64,000 nucleotides of DNA from the NCBI RefSeq assembly GCF_024752025.1, contig NZ_JANTPU010000001.1, positions 1,674,001 through 1,738,000 of the forward strand, given 5' to 3'. This document shows positions 53,670 through 64,000 of this stretch, one piece after another. Within the stretch, counting starts at the first letter, position 1. Every line of letters begins with the position of its first letter. Origin of the DNA: Pseudidiomarina sp. CB1 (lineage in GTDB: Bacteria; Pseudomonadota; Gammaproteobacteria; Enterobacterales; Alteromonadaceae). The translations under genes and the position numbers were made by a program. The notes beneath the pieces were generated by a model. That model was not told where the DNA came from, did no database searches, and was given only the letters and a program-made list of their open reading frames with translations.

Positions 53670-54779
53670 TTAGTTAGCTTTAATTATAGTCGCTAAACAG
53701 GCCCGCAAGTGTTCGTACCAAAACTGTGCCGGTTGTTGTAAGGCATTGCGACCGAGAGGTATTTCGCAAATGCAGCAGCCGTTCTGCTGCGCGCGTGGCA
53801 GCGGCAAGACCAATACGCTCTCTTGCTCTGCATGGCGCGCTACCGCTTCAATAAGCTCTGCCTCTTTAGCTTCGATGTGCAAATGAAACATCGCTGCTTG
53901 CGGTTGTTGTGGATTAGCCTTTACGCCGGGAATGCTTGCCAACAAAGGCGCCAGCTTTTGTGCAAATGCTGCGACTTTGGGCATGACGCTCAGGTTTTCT
54001 TCAAGTCCTTGCTCGGCCGCCAGTACATAGGGGTACATTGAAATTAAATTACCGCCCGCACGCCGTGACCAAACTCGCGCCTGTGCGACAAATTCTGTCG
54101 AGCCAGCGAGGATAGCGCTAGCGATGCCACCTAAATCCTTGTAAAGACTGACGTAGACACTGTCGAAGAGCGCACAGACTTCCGCAAAGCTACGCTGGTA
54201 ATAGTGTTCACACTGCCACAAACGCGCTCCATCAAGATGCACTGCGATGTTGTTTTTGCGTGCCCATTGCACCTGCGCTTGCAGATCATCCCAGCTCGGG
54301 AGTTGTCCGCCAATTTCGCGCATGGGCAATTCGAGCAGTAACGCGGCAAGCTGTGAAGGGTCATTGACCGCCGCTAAGTCATCAGCCGTCAACACGCTAT
54401 CGGCTTGCCCCACCTGCTGACCTTGCAAACCCCAAAGCTGCTGATAGCCATCTTGTTCATGCAACACTAAATGCGACGTCGGATGCAGCGCAATGCCCTT
54501 GCGCCCGCGTTGTTCGGCATGAATTCGTAGCGCCAGCGGTTGCGCCAACGTACCACTTGGCAGAAACACCGCGGCCGGCTTACCCAGCAACTTGGCAATA
54601 CGCGCCTCGAATTGCTCTATGAGTTCACCAGAACCATAAACATCGGGGCTGGCGTACGCTTCCGCGCGTTCGGCGCAGCTTCTCAAAATTTCGGCCATGG
54701 TTCGTGTCGGATGGCGCAAAATCGAATGTTTTGCCGCGCTCGCTGCGCGTTGGTAGTTTTGTTTGACTTGGTTCATCGT
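53670..54779 (-). CDS. Low-specificity threonine aldolase-like PLP enzyme
   Basis: The 369-residue enzyme has the beta-eliminating lyase fold: YGSGELIEQFEARIAKLLGK, PSGTLAQPLAL, HLDGARLWQ (PLP Asp), VYVSLYKDLGG (PLP Lys) and GGNLISMYPYVLAAEQGL. Threonine aldolases (LtaE type) cleave L-threonine or allo-threonine to glycine and acetaldehyde. I place the start at the ATG at 54779; the longest frame adds 40 residues at the N-terminus that look unrelated. Confidence 0.85.
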   Translation of the reverse strand, partial: TMNQVKQNYQRAASAAKHSILRHPTRTMAEILRSCAERAEAYASPDVYGSGELIEQFEARIAKLLGKPAAVFLPSGTLAQPLALRIHAEQRGRKGIALHPTSHLVLHEQDGYQQLWGLQGQQVGQADSVLTADDLAAVNDPSQLAALLLELPMREIGGQLPSWDDLQAQVQWARKNNIAVHLDGARLWQCEHYYQRSFAEVCALFDSVYVSLYKDLGGIASAILAGSTEFVAQARVWSRRAGGNLISMYPYVLAAEQGLEENLSVMPKVAAFAQKLAPLLASIPGVKANPQQPQAAMFHLHIEAKEAELIEAVARHAEQESVLVLPLPRAQQNGCCICEIPLGRNALQQPAQFWYEHLRACLATIIKAN

Positions 54780-54964
54780 GTTAGCCAACTTTTTAGATAG
54801 TTTATTGGTACTGCTCTTGTTTAACTTAAACAGCTCGTTGAAATTGAAATAGTACAAGAAGTGACGCCAAAAACGACATAGCAAATCCCGATCGGCCATT
54901 GTTTTGTCTTATCACTGGAACTGAACTACCTTTAAACCTCAACTCACTATCTAAAGAGGTTTCC

Positions 54965-55354
54965 ATGAGCAGTGCCCTCGATCTGGTTCAAACCGTCTAC
55001 CGCGCGTTTGCCAAAGGTGACATTGCCTCTGTTCTTGGAACACTTGCACCCAACATTCGCTGGACCGAAGCCGAAGGTGGACCCTACGGTGGTGTTTTCG
55101 TCGGGCCAGAAGCGGTACTCGATAATGTGTTTATGAAACTCAGTGGTGAGTGGGATGAATTTACCGCTGTTCCGCACGAGTTCATCGCTGAAGGCTCAAC
55201 GGTCGTGGCTTTAGGCGAGTACAGCGGTGCCTATAAGGCAACCGGCAAAAGCTTTAAAGCACCCTTCGCCCACGTCTGGAAGTTTGAAGATGGTAAGGCC
55301 GTATCATTTCAGCAATACACCGACACCGCTGTCCACCAACGTCCGCTGCAATAA
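54965..55354 (+). CDS. SnoaL-like ketosteroid isomerase family protein
   Basis: The 129-residue protein has VYRAFAKGDIASVLGTLAPNIRWTEAEGGPYGGVFVGPEA and KFEDGKAVSFQQYTDTA, a typical SnoaL-like layout. ATG at 54965 with AAGAGG upstream. Unknown substrate. Confidence 0.88.
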   Translation: MSSALDLVQTVYRAFAKGDIASVLGTLAPNIRWTEAEGGPYGGVFVGPEAVLDNVFMKLSGEWDEFTAVPHEFIAEGSTVVALGEYSGAYKATGKSFKAPFAHVWKFEDGKAVSFQQYTDTAVHQRPLQ

Positions 55355-55487
55355 TTCAACTTGGCGCCGCCATGTGCATCGAAAAAACCTATTAAAGCAG
55401 TCGCTTTAATAGCATTTACTCTTTTGGCTTCACCGACTACAGTTGAAACATAAATTTTAATATGTAGAACAGCCATAAGTAGGATAG

Positions 55488-57656
<2,169 letters not shown>

Positions 57657-57677
57657 AATCTCGCAATAAAACACGCC

Positions 57678-57709
57678 AAAAGCCTCGCCCGAAAGTGCGG
57701 GGCTTTTTT
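57678..57709 (+). terminator. Rho-independent terminator of katG
   Basis: AAAAGCCTCGC pairs with GCGGGGCTTTTTT (one G-T pair) around CCGAAAGT, giving a GC-rich stem followed by TTTTTT. Confidence 0.9.
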
Positions 57710-57807
57710 GTCTCGCGTGTTTACCCAAGCTTTACATCTCCTTTAGGAATATGCCTCGGTTTGAATCGTTACCTTGATGTCTTTGCGACAAAACAGGAGA
57801 AATCATT

Positions 57808-58404
57808 ATGAAAACGATCATCAAACCAAGTGTTATCGCATTATCTTTCGCCCTAACTTCAACCGCAGCGATGGCCGACATCGGTTCAGCTTCGGTGAAC
57901 GCCCAAGCTTCGGCTTCAGCTTCAGCCTCTACGGAGCAGTCTGCTGCAGTTGAAAGCCAGAACGGCCAATCCACCAACGCATCTGCGCAAGCAAATGCGG
58001 CAGCAGACGTTGAAGCTGATGCTTCAGCACAAGCTGAAGGCCAAACTAACCAACCTGCTGACGACGGTGAAGAAGGCTCGAACGAGGCAGATCCGGTAGA
58101 AAATGAAACCGAAATGCCCGAAGCCGAGCTACCTGACACTGAAGTGGCAACCAACGCCCTCACGTCAGTCACAACTGAGTCAGTAGCCTCAGCCGAAGCA
58201 GCGCTGAACGACGTTAACTCTGCTGTAAATGGCAGTGTCGATACGGTGGTATCAACCGCTGTGAGCACAGCATCTGAAGCTGCAGTGCAAGATGCTGTCG
58301 GCGAAACGGTGGAGAGTACGGTCGATACTGCAGTGGAAACCGCAGTGGAATCTACTGTCGATGCGACAGTTCGCGACAGCATTCGCGGTGGCCTAGGCAT
58401 TTAA
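57808..58404 (+). CDS. Low-complexity secreted Ala/Ser/Val/Thr-rich acidic protein
   Basis: The 198-residue protein has a signal peptide (cut after AAMA) and a biased mature part: Ser/Ala repeats (ASASASAS) at residues 33-42, acidic stretches, then heptad-like TAVETAVESTVDATV and SVDTVVSTAVSTASEAAV repeats to the end. It ends with GGLGI. Unknown; composition suggests a cell-surface filament or spacer. A complementary frame of similar length exists on the other strand, but the signal peptide and GGAG site identify this one. Confidence 0.7.
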   Translation: MKTIIKPSVIALSFALTSTAAMADIGSASVNAQASASASASTEQSAAVESQNGQSTNASAQANAAADVEADASAQAEGQTNQPADDGEEGSNEADPVENETEMPEAELPDTEVATNALTSVTTESVASAEAALNDVNSAVNGSVDTVVSTAVSTASEAAVQDAVGETVESTVDTAVETAVESTVDATVRDSIRGGLGI

Positions 58405-58424
58405 GCTAACGCGACTCAAACCAC

Positions 58425-58453
58425 GCAGCCGGCGCTCTGTCGGCTGCTTTTTC
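58425..58453 (+). terminator. Rho-independent terminator
   Basis: GCAGCCG (58425-58431) and CGGCTGC (58441-58447) pair and are followed by TTTTT. Confidence 0.9.
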
Positions 58454-58468
58454 TCTGCGGAGGTTATT

Positions 58469-59389
58469 ATGAAATCGACACAGATCACCCTATCTAGCTG
58501 CAGCCTAATCCTCGCATTATCGGTCGCAGCACCTATAAAAGCCAAAGAAGATGTTTTCGATTGGTCGGGCAAACTGCAAGCCGGTTATCAGTACGACAGT
58601 AACGTGAATATTCGAGAACTTGACCAAAATACCGAACGTTCAGATCAAGCCCTTGTGACAGAAGCTCAGCTTGGCTTGCAATGGCGCCCATGGCGCAAGC
58701 TTGAAGTCAAAGCAGGCGCGCAGCACAGCGATCATGCCTATCAAGAGTTCGACGCGTTCGATCTGGCAATCACTACGTTGAATGGCGAAGTAAGCTACGA
58801 TTTCGACGTGGTCAAAATAGGCATGAGCCGACACGATGCAGATGCCAAACTCGCTAGCGAAGACTTTCTTGATTACCAACTCGATACACTTTACGTGTCG
58901 CGTCTTTGGGGCCAACAATGGTTTACTCGCTTCGCTTACGAAGACACCGAAAAGCAGTTTGCGAATTTGAATGAACGTAACGCTACCGCCAAAGCCTATA
59001 GCGGTGATGTCTACTGGTTTACGCCTTCGGCAAAAAGCTTCATCACGCTCGGGTACACCGACCACAATGAAACCGCCGATGACCCGCAATTCAGTTATAA
59101 CGGTTCTACCCTACGTCTACGCTGGCAAACGCGCGCTTCGCTGTGGGGCAATAAACACACGTGGCAGCTAGGTTGGCAGTTGGAAAATCGAGACTATGTG
59201 CAAGCAATGCCCGATCGGAACAGCGCGCGCGACGAGCAACGTCAGTCGGTACAGGCAAAATGGCAGATCCCACTAAGCGAGGCGTTTCGATTCACTCCGA
59301 AACTTGAATACGTCGATAACCAATCAAACTTCACTGACGTCGACTATCAAGAAACAACCGCGAGCTTAAACTTGAGTGTTCACTTTTAG
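58469..59389 (+). CDS. Outer-membrane beta-barrel protein
   Basis: The 306-residue protein has a signal peptide ending PIKAKE and then strands typical of a barrel (KLQAGYQYDSNVNIRE, GLQWRPWRKLEVKAGAQ), finishing SLNLSVHF with the terminal F. No specific family is recognised; the DSNV motif near the start is shared by TonB-free outer-membrane proteins of unknown role. Confidence 0.75.
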   Translation: MKSTQITLSSCSLILALSVAAPIKAKEDVFDWSGKLQAGYQYDSNVNIRELDQNTERSDQALVTEAQLGLQWRPWRKLEVKAGAQHSDHAYQEFDAFDLAITTLNGEVSYDFDVVKIGMSRHDADAKLASEDFLDYQLDTLYVSRLWGQQWFTRFAYEDTEKQFANLNERNATAKAYSGDVYWFTPSAKSFITLGYTDHNETADDPQFSYNGSTLRLRWQTRASLWGNKHTWQLGWQLENRDYVQAMPDRNSARDEQRQSVQAKWQIPLSEAFRFTPKLEYVDNQSNFTDVDYQETTASLNLSVHF

Positions 59390-59396
59390 GCGCACT

Positions 59397-60764
59397 TTAG
59401 TTCGACACTCTATATCTAGTAGATATAAGGCCATGACCGAAAGCGCTGTCATGGCCTGTCGCGCCTAGATCTTCAACGATACCTTGCAAAAAGCCTCTTA
59501 GCGCAGTTAAAGATGCGCCAGAATTGTTCTCCAACCAGCACGCTGCGGCCGCGGCGACGACCGGTGCCGCCATTGAGGTACCGCTTTCAAAGCCAGTATT
59601 GCCGTCGCGCCTAGCTGTGGTGATACGCACACCTAGGCTAGCAAATTCAATGTAATCACCTTGATTGGCCCAACGATAGATCGTGTGATCCGCAGCAACT
59701 GCTGTCACAGCAATAACATCTTCATAGGCCGCAGGGTAAACAGCTGGAGCTAGCGGGCCGTTATTGCCGGCAGCGGCAACCAAAACAATCCCTTTGTCTG
59801 CTAACTGTGTCACTGCTTGTGCGAATAATGGGCTATGCGGCCCCGTTAGCGAAACATTAATCACTCTTACCTGTGCTTCGGCAAGCCAGTTCAACGCTTC
59901 GAGCAACGGCATAAGTGCCGCGCCCTGATGCAGCGCATTTTGACGATAAAAAACCGCGCCATTAAACAAACGTGCATTGGGTAATAAGCTGGCATAATGA
60001 TCAGAACGTCCAACCAATAAACCCGCCACTGCGGTACCATGCGCCAAGGGCTGCTGCAAGCGAGCGTCGGTGAAGGTTTTTTGCGTAATAGGCTGATGCG
60101 CAAAAGCTGCATGCTCGGCCATGATTTTAGTGTCCACCATGCCTATGTTCACTGCAGCATCGCACCATTTTGCTTGCTGTAGTTGCGCATCAGACGTACT
60201 TGGCTCCAACTCGTTTATGGAGGTTTGGGCGCGATACACAAAATGTCGGCTTAAGCTCCCGTGGCTTTGCGCCGGCAAATGTTTTTCGAGTTGCTCGCGC
60301 GAGTCCAATTGCTCTGGCACGCGAAAACGCAGCAGCGTCATCCCCAACGCCGACAACTCTTTCTCGTCTATCACGTTTGCACCGAGCGCTCGGAGAGTAG
60401 CTTGTGTTTCAGTGGTCGCTAGCACCAACCACTCACGCTCGATAACGGGATCGCCGTTAGGCAGTGTTACCTCAACGAATAGCGCTTCACCCGTCGTTGA
60501 CTGCAGAGTCCGTCGCGCCGTGTCTTCGGCTAACTCAACAATATCAACCACATCAGCGAGCTCAGCATCTAGCCTGGCATCTTCCAATAGGCGCTCTTGC
60601 ACGCGTTGCTCAACCTGCTGCCGCACCTGCTCCACGGGTTTCACAACGTCGCGCAACGGATCTTGCAAAACCTGCGCACCAGCTGGCACAGCTAATGTGG
60701 TAGCCAAACCAAAGGCGATAAGTAAGCTGGGCGCGAAACCGCGCCGATTTGAATTTTTAACCAT
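59397..60764 (-). CDS. Subtilisin-family (S8) serine protease
   Basis: The 455-residue enzyme has a signal peptide (cut after AGA), an N-terminal region with predicted coiled helix (about 45-85), and a subtilisin domain. The catalytic triad is Asp211 (NIGMVDTK), His242 (AHGTAVAG) and Ser397 (GTSMAAP), with the oxyanion Asn334 (AAGNNG). It is secreted or periplasmic. The gene is divergent from an ECF sigma gene and overlaps no neighbour, suggesting control by that sigma. Confidence 0.9.
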   Translation of the reverse strand: MVKNSNRRGFAPSLLIAFGLATTLAVPAGAQVLQDPLRDVVKPVEQVRQQVEQRVQERLLEDARLDAELADVVDIVELAEDTARRTLQSTTGEALFVEVTLPNGDPVIEREWLVLATTETQATLRALGANVIDEKELSALGMTLLRFRVPEQLDSREQLEKHLPAQSHGSLSRHFVYRAQTSINELEPSTSDAQLQQAKWCDAAVNIGMVDTKIMAEHAAFAHQPITQKTFTDARLQQPLAHGTAVAGLLVGRSDHYASLLPNARLFNGAVFYRQNALHQGAALMPLLEALNWLAEAQVRVINVSLTGPHSPLFAQAVTQLADKGIVLVAAAGNNGPLAPAVYPAAYEDVIAVTAVAADHTIYRWANQGDYIEFASLGVRITTARRDGNTGFESGTSMAAPVVAAAAACWLENNSGASLTALRGFLQGIVEDLGATGHDSAFGHGLISTRYRVSN

Positions 60765-60932
60765 GCAACACCTTCACAACTTTAACTCTTTTTTACCTAT
60801 GCGTAGGGAGATAACGTGCTGACTGCAAAAAAATTCCGTCTATGCTGGAATAAGTATTTCGCTGAAACGTTATCACCATAGCATGAATGAAAGAACGCCA
60901 TGTACTTGGCAGAAGACAACCGAGGGCCAGCA

Positions 60933-61463
60933 ATGACGACCACAGTCTCATTAAAAAAACAGTTACACGAACTGCTACCCGCATTGCGTCGGTTTGCTAT
61001 TTCGCTGTGCGGGAACGTGGCCGACGCGGATGATTTATTGCAATCAACCTTGGAACGCCTATTGAGTAAAGGTATTCCCGAGCAGATCGAACTAATGCCA
61101 TGGGCTTTTAAAGTTTGTCGCAACTTGTGGCTCGACGAGCATCGAGCGCGCCAGGTACGGCAGAAAGCAACACAACAACCCGAGCTGCAAGAAGCTACAA
61201 GCGAAGCCGTCGACACCCAAGTCAGTGATCAGCTTGCGCTGCAGGATATTGATGCTGCATTGCACCAGCTACCGCATGACCAGCGCACGATCATCGCGCT
61301 CGTTGCCGTGCAAGGCTTAAGCTACCGTGAAGCCGCTGCCATTATTGGCGTTCCCACGGGAACTATTATGAGTAGGCTCGCGCGCGCCCGTAGCAAACTC
61401 GCCGAAATCATGGGGCTCGCAACCGAGGCTTTCAGCCAACAACAGTCAGGAGCTTCGTCATGA
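60933..61463 (+). CDS. ECF RNA polymerase sigma factor
   Basis: The 176-residue sigma has region 2 (LPALRRFAISLCGNVADADDLLQSTLERLL) and region 4 (LHQLPHDQRTIIALVAVQGLSYREAAAIIGVPTGTIMSRLARARSKL). Start is at ATG 60933 with GAGGG six bases before; the frame extends 11 codons upstream. The next gene overlaps by four bases and encodes its likely anti-sigma factor. Confidence 0.92.
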   Translation: MTTTVSLKKQLHELLPALRRFAISLCGNVADADDLLQSTLERLLSKGIPEQIELMPWAFKVCRNLWLDEHRARQVRQKATQQPELQEATSEAVDTQVSDQLALQDIDAALHQLPHDQRTIIALVAVQGLSYREAAAIIGVPTGTIMSRLARARSKLAEIMGLATEAFSQQQSGASS

Positions 61464-62245
61464 GAATTGAAACAGAGAAAGAAACAGAGAAAGAAACAGA
61501 GAAAGAAACTGAAAAATTATCTGCATTTCTCGACAACGAGCTCCCAGCTGCAGAGATGGAAAAAGTTCGTCAGCTTCTTGCTCAGGACGAGGACACAGCC
61601 GCTCGACTGGCCGCACTCGTCATGGTCGATGAACGATTGCGCCAGCATGCCGAGGTACAAAACCAAACGCCAGTGCCTGATAAAATTACGCAGATGCTGA
61701 CCGAAACTGATGAGCCAGCGCAAGTTGCTTCGGGACCATGGCAAACCATGCGGCAGTTTGCGCAACGTCAGGTGGCGCTGGCAGCAAGTGTGGCAATGGT
61801 GGTGGGTCTTAGCGCTGGCATGTGGTTCAGCGACCATGCCATGCGCGCCACAGAAAACCAGCTCGCCCAAGCCATTGAGCAAGTGCTTGAAAATAAAGCC
61901 AGCGGACAAACCTATACTCTTAATACCGCGGTAGCCATGACCCCACAACTTACGTTTAAGAATTACATGGGTGACTACTGCCGACATTATGAGCTAAACA
62001 ATGAGCAAGCCGGCTATACCACGACGGCGATACAATGCCGCCGTGATGGTAGCTGGGAGCCGATCGCGGAGGCGATAAGCTACACTAATCCTGTAAGCGG
62101 AAGTTATACCACCGCCTCAGGCCAACAGATGCTCGACACAGTTTTGGAAGCGGTCATGGCCACCGCTCCTTTTTCTAAAGCAACCGAAGACGCTGCCCTG
62201 AATTCGCATTGGCGCGTTGATGCACCAGCGACGGAAGCAAATTAA
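61460..62245 (+). CDS. Anti-sigma factor with N-terminal repeat
   Basis: The 261-residue protein begins with four KETE-type repeats, then a short RseA-like segment LSAFLDNELPAAEMEKVRQLLAQDEDTAARLA, one membrane helix (about residues 105-125) and a periplasmic domain. It probably holds the ECF sigma at the membrane. Unusually, the N-terminal repeat is encoded by 12-base tandem copies. Confidence 0.8.
   Translation: MRIETEKETEKETEKETEKLSAFLDNELPAAEMEKVRQLLAQDEDTAARLAALVMVDERLRQHAEVQNQTPVPDKITQMLTETDEPAQVASGPWQTMRQFAQRQVALAASVAMVVGLSAGMWFSDHAMRATENQLAQAIEQVLENKASGQTYTLNTAVAMTPQLTFKNYMGDYCRHYELNNEQAGYTTTAIQCRRDGSWEPIAEAISYTNPVSGSYTTASGQQMLDTVLEAVMATAPFSKATEDAALNSHWRVDAPATEAN
61469..61516. repeat. 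12-bp tandem repeat in the anti-sigma gene
   Basis: GAAACAGAGAAA occurs three times exactly and a fourth time with small changes. The unit is a multiple of three, so copy number can change without shifting the frame. Confidence 0.9.
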
Positions 62246-62265
62246 GCAGCAATGGAGGAATAGCT

Positions 62266-62790
62266 ATGAATGTAATCAAACTTATGTCAATTGCGCTCGT
62301 TTCAGTAGTAATCGCAGCGTGTAGCTCGCAACCTGACTACCGCGCGGCGGAAGGCTCAGGTTATGGTTACAATGCGACGCAACTCACTGATACTCAGTAT
62401 CGTGTGACCTTTAAAGCAAGAGGCTCAGACGCCGACAAAGCAATGGATTATGCGCTGCTGCGCGCTGCCGAGGTCACCCTGCAAAACGGCTACGACTGGT
62501 TTGTCGTAACGCACCGTGAAACGCTCATCGATAACGAGCGCATTGAACCGAGCAGCACGTTGCGCTATGCCGATTCACGAGATGTCGTCACCCGCTGTGG
62601 CTTGGTGTCATGCACCACAACCTCGTATCCACGCAGCACTTTTAGTGCAGGTGTGCACATCGGCGGGGATCGCTCTCAAGACATCAAAAGTATTCTCGAG
62701 ATTAAACTTGGCAAAGGTGTGCGCCCCGATACCGATGCGAGTTTCGATGCACTCGAAGTTAGACAACACTTAAGTCCAAAAGAGGACTAA
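62266..62790 (+). CDS. CC0125/CC1285-family lipoprotein
   Basis: The 174-residue protein has a lipobox (SVVIAAC at about residue 19) and the family pattern: GYGYNATQLTDTQYRVTFKARG, ALLRAAEVTLQNGYDWFVVTHRE. It is an outer-membrane or periplasmic lipoprotein of unknown function. It lies 20 bases after the anti-sigma gene and may be in the same unit. Confidence 0.85.
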   Translation: MNVIKLMSIALVSVVIAACSSQPDYRAAEGSGYGYNATQLTDTQYRVTFKARGSDADKAMDYALLRAAEVTLQNGYDWFVVTHRETLIDNERIEPSSTLRYADSRDVVTRCGLVSCTTTSYPRSTFSAGVHIGGDRSQDIKSILEIKLGKGVRPDTDASFDALEVRQHLSPKED

Positions 62791-62803
62791 GCCCTACCAC
62801 CAA

Positions 62804-62828
62804 CGCCGGCCCTGAATTAGGGCCGGCG
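62804..62828. terminator. GC-rich hairpin before ilvE
   Basis: CGCCGGCCCT (62804-62813) pairs perfectly with AGGGCCGGCG (62819-62828) around GAATT. No long T-run follows. Confidence 0.7.
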
Positions 62829-62892
62829 ATTTGCAGATAGACAAGGTCCAAAGTACACTCATTGCTCATTTTGTAACGCAGTGAGAAAAAAC

Positions 62893-63888
62893 ATGGCAGC
62901 ATTTGGTACCGTATTTATGCCTGAAATGGCATTCAGCACCTTTGACGGCGAGCAATGGAGTAAGCCAGAAGTTGTTGCTGCAGACCACATCAGCTTACAT
63001 CCCGGCGCCCATGTGTTGCACTATGCGAGTACTTGCTTTGAAGGCCTCAAGGCATTTCGTCATGAAGACGGCTCGATCACTATTTTCCGTATGGATGCCA
63101 ACATTGCTCGGATGATCCAAAGCAGCCGCTTGCTGTCACTGCCAGAACCTTCGGCGCAGCAACTCGAAGAAATGATCGTCAGCATCGTCCGCCGCTTTGC
63201 CGATGAAGTTCCGGCACCTCCAGGATCGATGTATATTCGACCTACGCACATTGGCACCGAACCCGCGATTGGAAAAGCTGCCAACCCAAGTCTCACTTCC
63301 ATGCTCTATGTACTGTTATCACCCGTTGGCGATTATTTTTCTGGCGGTATTCGTCCACTACGCTTATTACTGGAACAAAACGGCTCGCGCTGCGCGGCTC
63401 ACATGGGCATGATTAAAAGCGGTGGTAACTACGCCAGTGCTTTACAACCTATTTTGACCGCACGTAAAGAGGTCAACGCCGACCAAGTACTGTTTTGCCC
63501 TAATGGCGACGTACAAGAAACGGGCGCTGCCAACTTCTTGCTGATTGATGGCAACGAAATTATCACCAAAGCGCTCGATAGCACTTTTTTACACGGCATT
63601 ACACGCGACTCGATTCTAACCCTCGCCCGCGACATGGGCATGACCGTTAGTGAACGCGAACTTAGCGTGGACGAATTATTGGAGCGTGCCAGCAAGCCTC
63701 ATACTGAAGCGGCGTTATCAGGTACAGCCGCCGTACTCACACCAGTTGGCACGCTAATACAAAATGGTCAAGAATATGCCGTTGGCACCGGCCAACAAGG
63801 TCCCACCACTGAAAAACTGCGTAAAGCACTTAACGCAGTGCAGTGGGGTGAAACGCCCGACCTTCACGGTTGGCTGACGCAGGTTTAA
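62893..63888 (+). CDS. ilvE: Branched-chain amino acid aminotransferase
   Basis: The PLP enzyme has class IV features: YASTCFEGLKAFRHEDGS, MYIRPTHIGTEP, GMIKSGGNYASALQPI (PLP Lys) and ETGAANFLL. It transfers the amino group in the last step of leucine, isoleucine and valine synthesis. ATG at 62893; a GTG four codons earlier (62881) is possible. Confidence 0.95.
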   Translation: MAAFGTVFMPEMAFSTFDGEQWSKPEVVAADHISLHPGAHVLHYASTCFEGLKAFRHEDGSITIFRMDANIARMIQSSRLLSLPEPSAQQLEEMIVSIVRRFADEVPAPPGSMYIRPTHIGTEPAIGKAANPSLTSMLYVLLSPVGDYFSGGIRPLRLLLEQNGSRCAAHMGMIKSGGNYASALQPILTARKEVNADQVLFCPNGDVQETGAANFLLIDGNEIITKALDSTFLHGITRDSILTLARDMGMTVSERELSVDELLERASKPHTEAALSGTAAVLTPVGTLIQNGQEYAVGTGQQGPTTEKLRKALNAVQWGETPDLHGWLTQV

Positions 63889-63899
63889 AGTTACCAACC

Positions 63900-64000
63900 A
63901 TGCCGTTTGTTATTCAAGAGCTGAACTGGTACAAACGCCGTAAGCCGAATGCCGAATCGAAGCCTGTAGATGTAGAGGTCGAAGATTTCAAGCTAGAGAA
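63900..64000 (+). CDS. Start of an unidentified gene (3' end outside window)
   Basis: An ATG at 63900, 11 bases after ilvE, opens a frame to the window edge: MPFVIQELNWYKRRKPNAES is followed by charged residues. No function can be assigned from 33 residues. Confidence 0.5.
   Translation, partial: MPFVIQELNWYKRRKPNAESKPVDVEVEDFKLE

Noticed and set aside
57732-58400. 222-codon Ser/Val/Thr-rich frame on the minus strand
   Set aside because: Shadow of the low-complexity gene on the other strand, which has the signal peptide and ribosome site; kept only as a question in the findings.
59411-59427. TATATCTA-G-TAGATATA palindrome
   Set aside because: It lies inside the last codons of the protease gene and is explained by coding sequence; no T-run.

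Overview
The window looks like chromosome from a Gram-negative gammaproteobacterium. Evidence: gamma-type Shine-Dalgarno starts, TolC/RND and CopABCD resistance genes, a MipA/OmpV porin-like protein, KatG, and a close YbiT homologue. Gene content fits marine Alteromonadales such as the Idiomarina/Pseudidiomarina group, but the genus is a guess. About the left 36 kb is a composite genomic island; the rest reads as host chromosome. The island's right border is marked by a 3' half of a tRNA-Arg(CCG) gene at 35801-35853, the usual scar left when an element integrates into a tRNA gene. The intact tRNA should lie to the left, outside the window.

Region 1 (1-16.2 kb) is AT-rich accessory DNA. It opens with the C-terminal part of a large protein resembling SIR2/DUF4020 defence proteins. 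A tightly coupled four-gene operon follows (2325-9296): a small basic protein, two very large tyrosine recombinase-like proteins (751 and 970 aa) and a 413-aa protein whose sequence pattern resembles a DNA polymerase sliding clamp. I know no described element with this combination, and it is my main candidate for a new system. Next come a zinc-ribbon miniprotein, a membrane protein, a five-fold zinc-ribbon/GIY-YIG-like protein, a four-repeat HNH/AP2 protein, an orphan Xre/MbcA/ParS-type antitoxin, a 52-aa membrane protein and a truncated HindVP-like restriction enzyme. They are separated by long non-coding stretches that share short blocks.

Region 2 (16.8-34 kb) is heavy-metal resistance. It has a czcI-like gene plus czcCBA, then a complete ISPpu12-like element (22858-26230; ISL3 transposase with passenger merR, CDF transporter and lspA, bounded by 24-bp inverted repeats). 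A glutaredoxin-MauE fusion follows, then a nine-gene leftward copper operon (periplasmic His/Cys protein, DUF411, tatA, copA, copB, copC, copD, NTF2-like, APC permease). Region 3 (34-35.9 kb) is debris: an RHS core fragment and an AbiE toxin-antitoxin pair in which both genes carry internal deletions although the operator-like palindrome is intact. Then comes the tRNA scar.

Region 4 (36.1-64 kb) is probable core chromosome. It has an SLC13/RCK transporter, MipA/OmpV, a nuclease, a 2OG-Fe(II) oxygenase and a second copper locus (CopA-type P-ATPase, His-rich protein, and a copC-copD-NTF2 block paralogous to the island's). Further right are an ECF42-type sigma cluster with its DGPF protein, a DUF2891 protein, an amidohydrolase, ybiT, a ParDE-like toxin-antitoxin pair, an SDR oxidoreductase, a threonine aldolase and katG. 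The window closes with a low-complexity secreted protein, an outer-membrane barrel, a subtilisin-like protease divergent from an ECF sigma/anti-sigma pair, a lipoprotein, ilvE and the start of one more gene.
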